From Methylumidiphilus sp963753955 (GTDB lineage Bacteria; Pseudomonadota; Gammaproteobacteria; Methylococcales; Methylococcaceae), in NCBI GenBank assembly GCA_963753955.1, contig CAVWEM010000005.1, positions 186,001-250,000 on the forward strand: a DNA stretch of 64,000 bases. Direction: 5' to 3'. Both the position numbers and the translations under genes were made by a program. This document shows positions 34,607-43,202 of the stretch, piece after piece (the first letter of the stretch is position 1; each line of letters opens with the position of its first letter). Under the pieces are notes generated by a model that worked only from the letters and a program-made list of their open reading frames with translations, did no database searches and was not told the origin of the DNA.

Positions 34607-36155
34607 ATGAACAACAGGCGATCCGCCATTATGAAAGTAACCGCTTTGATTTTGTTGATTGCTTTCGGTATCGGCTTGCATTATGCCTATGAACTGCTTA
34701 CCACCGGGGTTTCCTACAAAGCCAAAGTCTTATGCTCAGACGTCTTCATTTCGCAGCGCAGCCCGCAGTCAGTTTTAAGCGGTGATTTGGAAGTGGAAGA
34801 CCTCGCGCCTTTGCGGTTTATCGACACGCAAGTGGACTTGGCCGGACAACAGGTATTGGCGAGTTTTCTCGGTGTCATCAGGCAAAAAGCGGTATATCGG
34901 GTGGAATCAGGTTGTACCCTGGTTTTTGCTGACAACGATATTGTCGCGTCGGCCTACGCCAGGGGGTTACAAGCATACTCCGTCATTCCGGCAGGGATGC
35001 TGGAATCCAGCCACAAGGACGTGAATCCACCTATCGATACCGATCTTCGATTAAGCACTAGCGCAAGCGGTACGTTACCGTCCATGGCACTGGATTCATA
35101 CGGGACATCCGCTTTAACAGCAGATATGCCACATAATCCCGATACCCGCTTCGACGCCGCTTTGGATTGGGCTTTCGCCGAACCTGATTCTAAACACCTG
35201 CGCCGCACCCGTGCCGTGGTGATTGTGAAAGATGGCAAGATCGTGGCCGAGCGTTACGCGCCGGGGTTTTCCGCCAACACTCCCCTGCCCGGCTGGTCGA
35301 TGGCGAAGAGCGTGATGAATGCCTTGGTCGGAATTTTAGTGGGAGAAGGCAGGTTGGACTTGGACGCGCCTGCGTGGGTGCCGGAGTGGCATGAGCCCTC
35401 ACCCCTAGCCCCTCTCCCACAGGGAGAGGGGAGTGAAGACGATCCGCGCCGCGAAATCACCTTGGGCCAACTCATGCATATGGTCAGCGGGCTGGAGTTT
35501 TCGGAGAGTGCCAGGGAGCCGTTGGGCGATGTGACGCGAATGTTGATGCGCGAACCGGACGCGGCGGCGTATGCGGCTTCCAAGCCATTGGCGGCGAAGC
35601 CGGGGACGCTTTGGCACTACGCCAGCGGCACGACCAATATCATCAGTCGCATCATCCGCCACCATCTGGGCGAAGCCGAATACCGCGAGTTTCCACGCCG
35701 GGCGTTGTTCGCGCCGCTGGGCATGGACAGTGCGCGGCTGGAAACCGACGCCTCCGGGATCTTTCATCGGCTCGTCCTTCCTGTATGCGACGGCGCGGGA
35801 TTGGGCGAAACTCGGCCAGTTTTATCTGCAAGACGGCGTTTGGCAGGGTAAAAGAATCCTGCCGGAAGGCTGGGTTGCTTATTCGACTACTCCGACCCCG
35901 CAAGCACCCAGTCGGCAGTACGGAGCGCATTTCTGGCTAAATATTGAGGAGGAATACCGGCAGGCCGACCTGGAACCGCCGCTGCCGCCCGATGCGTTCC
36001 ATGCCATGGGCTATGAGGGCCAATGTGTTAGCATTATCCCCTCCCATGGCCTGGTCGTCGTCCGCCTAGGGTTGACCCGGACGGCTTCGGCTTGGCGGCA
36101 GGATCGGTTCATCAATCGGATCATGGCCGCGCTCGCTGGACAAGGCGGCACTTAA
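34607..36155 (+). CDS. Serine hydrolase of the beta-lactamase (S12) family with two inserted repeats
   Basis: About 515 residues after correcting one frameshift near 35762. N-terminal membrane anchor (KVTALILLIAFGIGLHYAY), then a class-C beta-lactamase/6-aminohexanoate-hydrolase-like domain: nucleophile motif SMAK (Ser231, Lys234), second motif YAS (Tyr338), and GYEGQCVSIIPSHGLVVVRL near the end in place of the KTG region. Two segments are foreign: VIPAGMLESS at ~126-135 is a translated ATTCCGGCA repeat and PLAPLPQGEG at ~266-275 is a translated CCCCTCTCCC hairpin. The IS1111 end lies 25 bases upstream, so its original promoter was displaced. Alternative start at 34631. Confidence 0.78.
34980..35011. 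repeat. Palindromic repeat inside the serine hydrolase gene (family of 32511)
   Basis: CCGTCATTCCGGCAGGGATG and TGGAATCCAGC; differs at one base from the reverse complement of the intergenic copy at 32511-32543. Translated in frame as SVIPAGMLESS. Confidence 0.85.
35397..35433. repeat. CTCCC hairpin repeat inside the serine hydrolase gene
   Basis: CCCCTCTCCC (35409-35418), ACA, GGGAGAGGGG (35422-35431), preceded by CCCTCACCCCTAG. Translated in frame as PSPLAPLPQGEGS between conserved blocks of the hydrolase. Confidence 0.85.
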
Positions 36156-36202
36156 AGCGGGCTGTGCATAACCTTATTAACTCGACTTTCAGGAGCGTGT
36201 CC

Positions 36203-36580
36203 ATGTTGCATAAAAAGCAAGCCCTAGTACTGGTCGCTGGGGCTATTGCCCTGTTTTCGGTCGCTTCCCATGCCGAAGACAGCGGCATCAGCTATCCGGC
36301 CAGAATCGGCGGGAAATTCGGCGTAGGCATTATCAACGCCACCACCGGAATCGTGGAAATCCCGAAAACCATGATGACCGTATCCGCCCAGGAGGGGATA
36401 GGTTTGGGACTGTCGCTGGGGCTGATCAAAGGCATGACCAATATGCTGGGCCGGTCGTTTTTGGGAATGCTTGATGTGGTGTCGTTTCCGATCCCCACCA
36501 AGCCTTTGGTTACTCCACCTGTGGTGTTCCAAGACTTCGACACGGAAACCACATACGGCCAAGGCTGGGAAACCTATTGA
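36203..36580 (+). CDS. Exosortase-system-associated protein, TIGR04073 family
   Basis: 125 residues with a signal peptide (MLHKKQALVLVAGAIALFSVASHA). The mature part fits TIGR04073: RIGGKFGVGIINATTGIVEI, PKTMMTVSAQEG, LSLGLIKGMTNMLGRS, then MLDVVSFPIPTKP and the acidic end. Such proteins accompany exosortase/EPS-type genomes; the role is unknown. AGGAG precedes the ATG. No exosortase gene lies in the window. Confidence 0.78.
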   Translation: MLHKKQALVLVAGAIALFSVASHAEDSGISYPARIGGKFGVGIINATTGIVEIPKTMMTVSAQEGIGLGLSLGLIKGMTNMLGRSFLGMLDVVSFPIPTKPLVTPPVVFQDFDTETTYGQGWETY

Positions 36581-36605
36581 ATCTCGACATCGCCGAACTC
36601 CTTCG

Positions 36606-37011
36606 ATGAAAACACAGTTTTTCTGGCCGGTGCGGGTGTATTACGAAGACACCGACGCCGGCGGCGTGGTTTACTATGCCAACTACTTGAAATTTTTCGA
36701 GCGCGCCCGCACTGAGCGGCTGCGCAGCCTAGGCTTCGAGCAAGATGAAATCCGCGCAAACGACGGACTGCTGTTCGCGGTCAAGTCGGCACAGGTGGAA
36801 TACCTAAGGCCGGCCCGCTTCAACGACGCCTTGCTGGTCTCGGCGGAAGTGACCGAACTCAAACGCGCCAGCCTGATGTTCGGGCAAGAAATCCGCCGGG
36901 ATGCCCCGGAGGGCGAACGGCTGTGCCAGGCGGCGATCCGCATCGTCTGCCTGACCGCAGACGGGCTGCGCCCTGCGGCGATACCCAGTTTTTTATTGGA
37001 ACGCATCAAAG

Positions 37012-37022
<11 letters not shown>
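36606..37022 (+). CDS. ybgC: Tol-Pal associated acyl-CoA thioesterase YbgC
   Basis: 138-residue hot-dog-fold thioesterase. VRVYYEDTDAGGVVYYANYL contains the catalytic Asp of the family (D17), followed by KFFERARTERLRSLG and the VEYLRPARFNDALLV block. First gene of the tol-pal cluster; its stop lies inside the beginning of tolQ (11-base overlap). In most relatives it follows ruvB directly; here ~5 kb of insertions intervene. Confidence 0.93.
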
Positions 37023-37683
<661 letters not shown>

Positions 37684-37687
<4 letters not shown>

Positions 37688-38121
37688 ATGTGTCATCCCG
37701 AGGCGGGCGCGGCGGACGCCGCAAGCCTATGGCCGAAATCAACGTCGTGCCTTACATCGACGTTTCCTTGGTTCTGCTCATCATCTTCATGATCACTACC
37801 CCGTTGCTGCAAACTGGCGTGGATGTGGATCTGCCTAAGGCCGAATCGAAGGCCGTCGATCCCGGAAAAGATCCGCCGGTGGTCGTGACCATCAAGGCGG
37901 CGGGCGAACTGTTCGTCGATGTAGGCGACCACAAAGACGTGCCGGTGGACAAGGAAGGCTTGCGCGAAAAGGTATTGTCTGCGGTCAAGGACAAGCCCGG
38001 CAGGCCGGTATTGATCCGGGGCGACCAGTCAGTCGAATACGGCAAAGTCATCCGTGTGATGGCCTCGCTCAAGAAAGCGGGCGTGCCCAGCGTTGGCCTG
38101 ATGACCCAACCGGAAGAATGA
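37684..38121 (+). CDS. tolR: TolR, ExbD-like inner-membrane protein
   Basis: 145 residues. MAEINVVPYIDVSLVLLIIF contains the single membrane helix and the essential Asp of ExbD/TolR; the periplasmic part ends PVLIRGDQSVEYGKVIRVM...GVPSVGLMTQ. ATGA overlaps with tolQ upstream and tolA downstream indicate coupled translation. Works with TolQ and TolA to transmit proton-motive force to the outer membrane. Confidence 0.94.
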
Positions 38122-39590
38122 TGCCGTTCCGCCCTGCAAACATGCGTGGGCCGCTGGCGCTCTCGCTGCTGTTCCACTTGCTCCTGTTCCTGCTGTTCGC
38201 CTTCCATTTCGACACCCCGAAAGCGCCCTCCCTCCCCGCCCAATCCGAAGTGATGGAAGCGGTGATGATGGATCAGGCCCAACTGCAAAAAATCATGAAG
38301 GCGAACCGTCCACCGCCGCCAGTGGAAAAACCTCCCGAAGAACAAGCCGCGAAACCCACGCAAGCGGAAGAACATGCGGTCGAACTGAGGGAAGAGCCCG
38401 ACAAACAGCGCGAGGCTGAATTGGCAGCCCAAAAACAAATGGAGAATCAACGCAAAGATGAGGAAAAGCGTCAGGCTGAATTAAGCGCCAAGCAAGAGGC
38501 AGAAGCCGAAGCGAAGCGCCAAGCCGCGTTGGAAGCCAAGCGCGAGGCCGAAGCCGCCGCCGAGCGCAAGGCCGAGGAGGAGGCCAAGCGCCGCGCCGCT
38601 GTGGAGACCAGGCAAAAAGCCGAGGCCGAGGCCAAGAAGCAGGCCGCGTTGGAAGCCAAGCGCGAGGCGGAGGCCGAAGCCGCCGCCGAGCGCAAGGCCG
38701 AGGAAGAAGCCAAGCGCCGCGCCGCTGTGGAGGCCAAGCAAAAAGCCGAGGCCGAAGCCAAGAAGCAGGCCGCGTTGGAAGCCAAGCGCGAGGCGGAGGA
38801 GGAGGCCAAGCGCCGCGCCGCTGTGGAGGCCAAGCAAAAAGCCGAGGCCGAAGCCAAGAGGCAGGCCGCGTTGGAAGCCAAGCGCGAGGCGGAGGCTGAA
38901 GCCGCCGCCGAGCGCAAGGCCGAGGAAGAGGCCAAGCGCCGCGCCGCTGTGGAGGCCAAGCAAAAAGCCGAGGCCGAAGCCAAGAGGCAGGCCGCTCTGG
39001 AAGCCAAGCGCGAGGCGGAGGCCCAAGCCGCCGCCGAGCGTAAGGCCGAGGAAGAAGCCAAGCGCCGCGCCGCCGCTGAGGCCAAGAAAAAAGCCGAAGC
39101 AGAGGAGAAGCGTCTGGCCGCTTTGGAGTTGCAACGGGAAGAAGAAAAACAAGCCGAACACGAAGCCAAGAGGCAGGCCGAAGCCGCTGTCCGCAAGAAA
39201 GCAGAGGAAGAGAAACTTCGCCAGCAGCAAGCCAAAGAAGCCTTGAACGATCAGTTGGAAAAGGAGCAACAGGCCGAACAGGCCAAGGAAGACAAAAAAG
39301 AAGCCGAAGACGCCGCGCGCGCTTGGGCAAATAGCAAAATCAAGCCGAAGGTCGAAGGACGTTGGGTCAAGCCGCCTTCAGCCAGCGGTGGCCTGTCCTG
39401 TATAATCCAGGTTGCCACCCTGCCCGGTGGCGGGGTCGCAAGCGCACATGTGGTCCAAAGCAGTGGCGACCCGGCCTTTGACCGTTCAGCCGAAGCGGCG
39501 GTCTTAAAATCATCCCCCCTGCCTTGGCCCGAAGATGCAAATGTCGCCCAAGCGCTAAGATCCTTTAAATTGCATTTCCGACCCGATTAG
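38118..39590 (+). CDS. tolA: TolA with an expanded repeat stalk
   Basis: 490 residues. N-terminal membrane helix (LALSLLFHLLLFLLFAF), then ~330 residues of Ala/Glu/Lys helix (domain II), then a C-terminal TolA III-like domain (GLSCIIQVATLPGGGVASAH...ALRSFKLHFRP). The stalk is made of near-identical DNA repeats that start at 38523, 38643, 38769, 38865 and 38991 (spacings 120, 126, 96, 126), each coding LEAKREAEAEAAAERKAEEE-type units. Length is likely to vary between strains. Links inner-membrane TolQR to TolB/Pal. Confidence 0.93.
   Translation: MMPFRPANMRGPLALSLLFHLLLFLLFAFHFDTPKAPSLPAQSEVMEAVMMDQAQLQKIMKANRPPPPVEKPPEEQAAKPTQAEEHAVELREEPDKQREAELAAQKQMENQRKDEEKRQAELSAKQEAEAEAKRQAALEAKREAEAAAERKAEEEAKRRAAVETRQKAEAEAKKQAALEAKREAEAEAAAERKAEEEAKRRAAVEAKQKAEAEAKKQAALEAKREAEEEAKRRAAVEAKQKAEAEAKRQAALEAKREAEAEAAAERKAEEEAKRRAAVEAKQKAEAEAKRQAALEAKREAEAQAAAERKAEEEAKRRAAAEAKKKAEAEEKRLAALELQREEEKQAEHEAKRQAEAAVRKKAEEEKLRQQQAKEALNDQLEKEQQAEQAKEDKKEAEDAARAWANSKIKPKVEGRWVKPPSASGGLSCIIQVATLPGGGVASAHVVQSSGDPAFDRSAEAAVLKSSPLPWPEDANVAQALRSFKLHFRPD
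38523..39110 (+). repeat. Tandem 96-126 bp repeats within tolA
   Basis: Five near-identical units, all multiples of three so the frame is kept, encode the helical stalk. Prone to slippage and to misassembly with short reads. Confidence 0.85.
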
Positions 39591-39614
39591 CCCTCATCAT
39601 CAGGTGACATTTTT

Positions 39615-40905
39615 ATGAAGCGAAACACCATCGCAGCCGTCCTGGCAGGCGCATGTTTGGCAATAAGTTCCCTGGCCTCGCAAGCGGAATTGACCGTCGA
39701 AATCAACTAAAGGCATGGAAAGCGGCATCCCCATCGCCATAGTCCCCTTCGGCGGGACACCAGTCGGCGAGAACCTAGGTTCCATCGTCGCGGCGGATCT
39801 CCCGCATCGGCCGCTTCAAAGTCTTGCCGGAATCGCAGATGCCGGAGCGACCCACCAGCCCCGGAGAAATCCAGTTCGCAGCCTGGAAAGCCATAGGGCA
39901 AGACGACCTGGTCATCGGCCAAGTCCAACAAGACCGGCCCGGCCATTATGTCGCCCAGTTCCAACTGTTCGACGCCGTGCGCGGTGCGCAACTATTGGCC
40001 CTCAACCTGCCCTTTGAAGCGCCGCAATCGCGCCGGACCGGCCATCGCATCGCCGACCTCATTTACAAGCAGTTGACCGGCGAGAACGGCGCGTTTGCCA
40101 CTCGCATCGCTTATGTCACCGTGGCCCCAGGCAGCGGCCCGAAAGACCGCAATTACATCCTCCAGGCCGCCGACACCGACGGCTTCAATCCGCAAAACCT
40201 CATCAAATCCCGCGAGCCCATCATGTCCCCGGCCTGGTCGCCGGATGGACAACGACATCGCCTATGTGTCCTTTGAAAGCAAGAAAGCCGCCATCTACAT
40301 CCAGACCCTGGCCAGCGGCGAACGCCAAAAAATCTCCGAACTGCCCGGCATCAATGGTGCGCCGGCCTGGTCGCCGGATGGCTCGCAACTGGCGATGACC
40401 CTGTCCAAAGACGGCAACCCGGAAATTTATGTGATGGACTTGGGGAACCGCTCCTTGCGCCGCCTCACCGACCATTTCGCCATCGACACCGAGCCGGCCT
40501 GGTCACGGGATGGAAGGCAGATCGTGTTCACTTCTGACCGGGGCGGCAAGCCGCAGCTTTACATGGTTCCGTCCGGCGGTGGCCAGCCCGAGCGCATCAC
40601 CTATGAGGGGGATTACAATGCCCGTGGCGTGTTTTCGCCGGACGGCAAAAGCCTGGCCATGGTGCATGGCATGGGTGGCAGCTACCGCATCGCCTTGATG
40701 GACCTCGCGAGCAAGACAATTGCGTGTGCTGACCCCCGGCAACTTGGACGAATCGCCCGGTTTCGCCCCGAACGGCAGCATGATCCTCTACGCCTCGCAC
40801 AGCGGTGGCGGGGCGCAATTATCTGCCGTCTCCATCGACGGCAAAGTGCGGCAAAGTTTGCGCATCGACGGTGGCGAAGTCCGCGAACCGGCTTGGTCAC
40901 CTTAG
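39615..40905 (+). CDS. tolB: TolB periplasmic beta-propeller (four or more frameshifts)
   Basis: Signal peptide MKRNTIAAVLAGACLAISSL, N-terminal domain in pieces (GMESGIPIAIVPFGG, RIGRFKVLPESQMPERP), then the propeller repeats SPAWSPDG, GAPAWSPDGSQLAM, NPEIYVMDLGNRSLRRLTDH, EPAWSRDGRQIVFTSDRGG, ARGVFSPDGKSLAMV and the end REPAWSP. Indels near 39705 (one extra A), 39800, 40250 and 40725. Partner of Pal and TolA. Confidence 0.92.
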
Positions 40906-40971
40906 AAGACGGTTGAAAGTCCCCAATACTCCCAGCGGGGGAGGGGAGCAAAAAGATTTGGAGTTTAGACA

Positions 40972-41532
40972 ATGAAATTTCTGCAAGCGGGCGTGGTCTT
41001 GTTGACCGCCGTATTGATCCTGATCGGATGCAGTTCCACAGGCAAAACCAAAACCGAAGGCACCGATAAATTCGGCAAGGGAGCCGGTGGGCCTGAAATC
41101 GGCAAATACAGCGACGGATCAGGTGGCGATTACGGCGCGGCGGACGTGGTCAAGGTGGCGCGGGCAGTGTCTCCCCCGACGATCCCCATGGCCCTTTAGC
41201 CAAGCGGATCATTTACTTCCTGTATGACAGCAGCGAAGTGCAACCCGAATATATTCCGGTCATAAACAACCACGCCAATTATTTAGCCAACAATCCGGGC
41301 AAGACACTGGTGTTGGAAGGCCATGCCGACGAGCGCGGCTCGCCCGAATACAACATCGCCTTGGGCGAACAACGCGCCAGAGCTATCGCCAAGTTGATGA
41401 AGTTGCAAGGCGTCACTGACGGCCAAATCCAGATAGTCAGCTTTGGCGAGGAAAAGCCCGCAGGATCAAGGACACGATGACAGCGCCTGGCAACAGAACC
41501 GCCGTGTCGAAATCTCCTATCCGGGACAATAA
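40972..41532 (+). CDS. pal: Peptidoglycan-associated lipoprotein Pal (two frameshifts)
   Basis: Lipobox LILIGC with lipidated Cys at residue 20, a short linker, then an OmpA-like peptidoglycan-binding domain: RIIYFLYDSSEVQPEYIP, LVLEGHADERGSPEYNIALG and EQRARAIAKLMKLQGV, ending QQNRRVEISYPGQ. Frames shift near 41170 and 41460. Anchors the outer membrane to peptidoglycan. Confidence 0.93.
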
Positions 41533-41535
41533 ACC

Positions 41536-42506
41536 ATGCTAACAAGAGATACTTACATCGCCATTCTGCTGGCAGCACTGTCCTCTTCCATTGCCTGGGC
41601 CGCGCTGGGTGATTACGACCCGGCCTACGACCAAGGCGGCGGCTATGGCGCCGCCACCTTGGACGAACGGGTGGCGAAACTGGAGAAGAAATTGTCCGGC
41701 GACAGCCAGATGGAGTTATTGAATCGCGTGGAGCAACTGCAAAGTGACGTCCTGCGCTTGCGTGGCGAAGTCGAGAATCTGACCCACCGTTGGAAATCGC
41801 CAGGGGACAGCAGAAAGAGATGTACCAAGATCTGGATCGCCGCCTCCAGCCCGCCACGCCGCCACCGCCTGCCGCCGCAACCACGGAAGCGCCTGCGGAA
41901 GGACAAGAGCCGACGGCGACGCAGCCAGCAGCCCCGCCGCCTGCGCCCGCTCCGGCACCTGCTGCCCCAGCACCCGCCCCACCGGCACCGGCACCGGCAC
42001 CCGCCGCTCCCGCAGCCCCAAGCCCGGCGGCGACCGCCCCAAGACCGGCACCCCCGACGCCGCCCCCTCCTGCCCCCGTGCGGACGCAGCCGACCACGAC
42101 GGCACCCAGCGCCGACTCGGCGGCTCGTCAAGCAGCCTATCAGAAAGGATTCAACGTATTCAAGGAAGGCAAATATGCGGAGGCGATCAAGGAGTTCAAG
42201 AGTTTCCTCGCCGCTTACCCCAAAGGCGAATATTCCGACAACGCCGCGTATTGGCTGGCCGAAGCCCATTATGTCAACCGCGAACTTCCCGCTGCGCGGG
42301 AGGCTTTCCGCAAGGTCGTCAAGGAGTATCCGCAAGCCGCCAAGATTGCCGATGCGCAACTCAAGCTTGGCTATATCGATTATGACAGCGGCCAATGGGT
42401 AAACGCACGGGCGTCTTTCAACGAGGTGATCAAGCGCTACCCCGACTCCAGCGCCGCCAAACTAGCGCAAAAGCGCTTGGACAAAATGAATCAGGAAGGG
42501 CATTAA
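41536..42506 (+). CDS. cpoB: CpoB/YbgF, Tol-Pal periplasmic coordinator (one frameshift)
   Basis: Signal peptide (LTRDTYIAILLAALSSSIAWA), coiled-coil trimerisation region (LDERVAKLEKKLSG...LLNRVEQLQSDVLRLRGE), a long Pro/Ala linker (~75 residues of PAPAP-type sequence), then TPR repeats (AYQKGFNVFKEGKYAEAIKE, EYSDNAAYWLAEAHYVNREL, KLGYIDYDSGQWVNARASF). Frame changes near 41785. Starts 3 bases after pal. Couples PBP1B and Tol function during division in E. coli. Confidence 0.92.
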
Positions 42507-42512
42507 AATCAT

Positions 42513-43154
42513 TTGGACACTCTCCGCATCACCGAAATATTCCTTTCCCTCCAAGGTGAATCCAGTTCAGTGGGTTGGCCAACTGTGTTCGTCCGTCTAA
42601 CCGGTTGTCCTTTGCGATGCGTCTATTGCGATACCAGCTATGCCTTCAGCGGCGGAGAAAACCGCAGTCGATAGCCGAAATACTCGAAACAGTGCGAGCC
42701 ACCAATCCGCCATGTCTGCGTCACCGGCGGCGAACCCCTCGCCCAACCGGCTTGCCTTATATTATTGCAAGCGCTGGCCGACGAAGGCTATGAAGTCTCC
42801 CTGGAGACCTCGGGTGCGCTGGATGTCGCCCAAGTCGATCCGCGTGTGGTTAAGGTCATGGATTTGAAAACCCCCTCCTCCGGCGAAGCGCATCGCAATT
42901 TGTATACGAATATTGAATATTTGCTGCCGCAAGACCAGATCAAATTCGTCATCATGAATGACGATGATTATCACTGGGCGGTGGAAAAACTCCACAAATA
43001 CCGTTTAGCCGAGCGCTGCGAAGTCTTGTTTTCCCCGGCGATGGGATTGCAAGATCCAAGGGAACTGGCCGAGAAAATTCTCGCCGACCGCCTGCCGGTG
43101 CGTTTCCAACTGCAATTGCACAAGATACTTTGGGGGGATGTGCCTGGGAGATAA
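42513..43154 (+). CDS. queE: 7-carboxy-7-deazaguanine synthase QueE (two frameshifts)
   Basis: Radical-SAM enzyme of queuosine synthesis. Starts TTG: DTLRITEIFLSLQGESSSVG, then the iron-sulfur motif CPLRCVYC, a shifted stretch with CVTGGEPLAQPACL, and an intact C-terminal part (VSLETSGALDVAQVDPRVV, VMDLKTPSSGEAHRN, QIKFVIMNDDDYHWAVEKL, HKILWGDVPGR). Indels near 42660 and 42710. The last gene of the usual tol-pal-cpoB-queE run. Confidence 0.92.
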
Positions 43155-43202
43155 TTTGGTTTGCGCTCCATAGGCCGCCCGCCCGTACCGTATAATGCGA
43201 GC

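Noticed and set aside
34283..34630. Coding sequence between the IS1111 transposase and the serine hydrolase
   Set aside because: The frame is open but crosses the IS end and has no family similarity; better explained as the IS non-coding RNA region.
38293..39330. Long minus-strand Arg/Leu/Pro-rich frames opposite tolA
   Set aside because: They are low-complexity shadows of the tolA repeats; no ribosome site or family.
41643..42395. Minus-strand Arg/Gly-rich frame opposite cpoB
   Set aside because: Complement of the Pro/Ala linker; no start signal and no domain.
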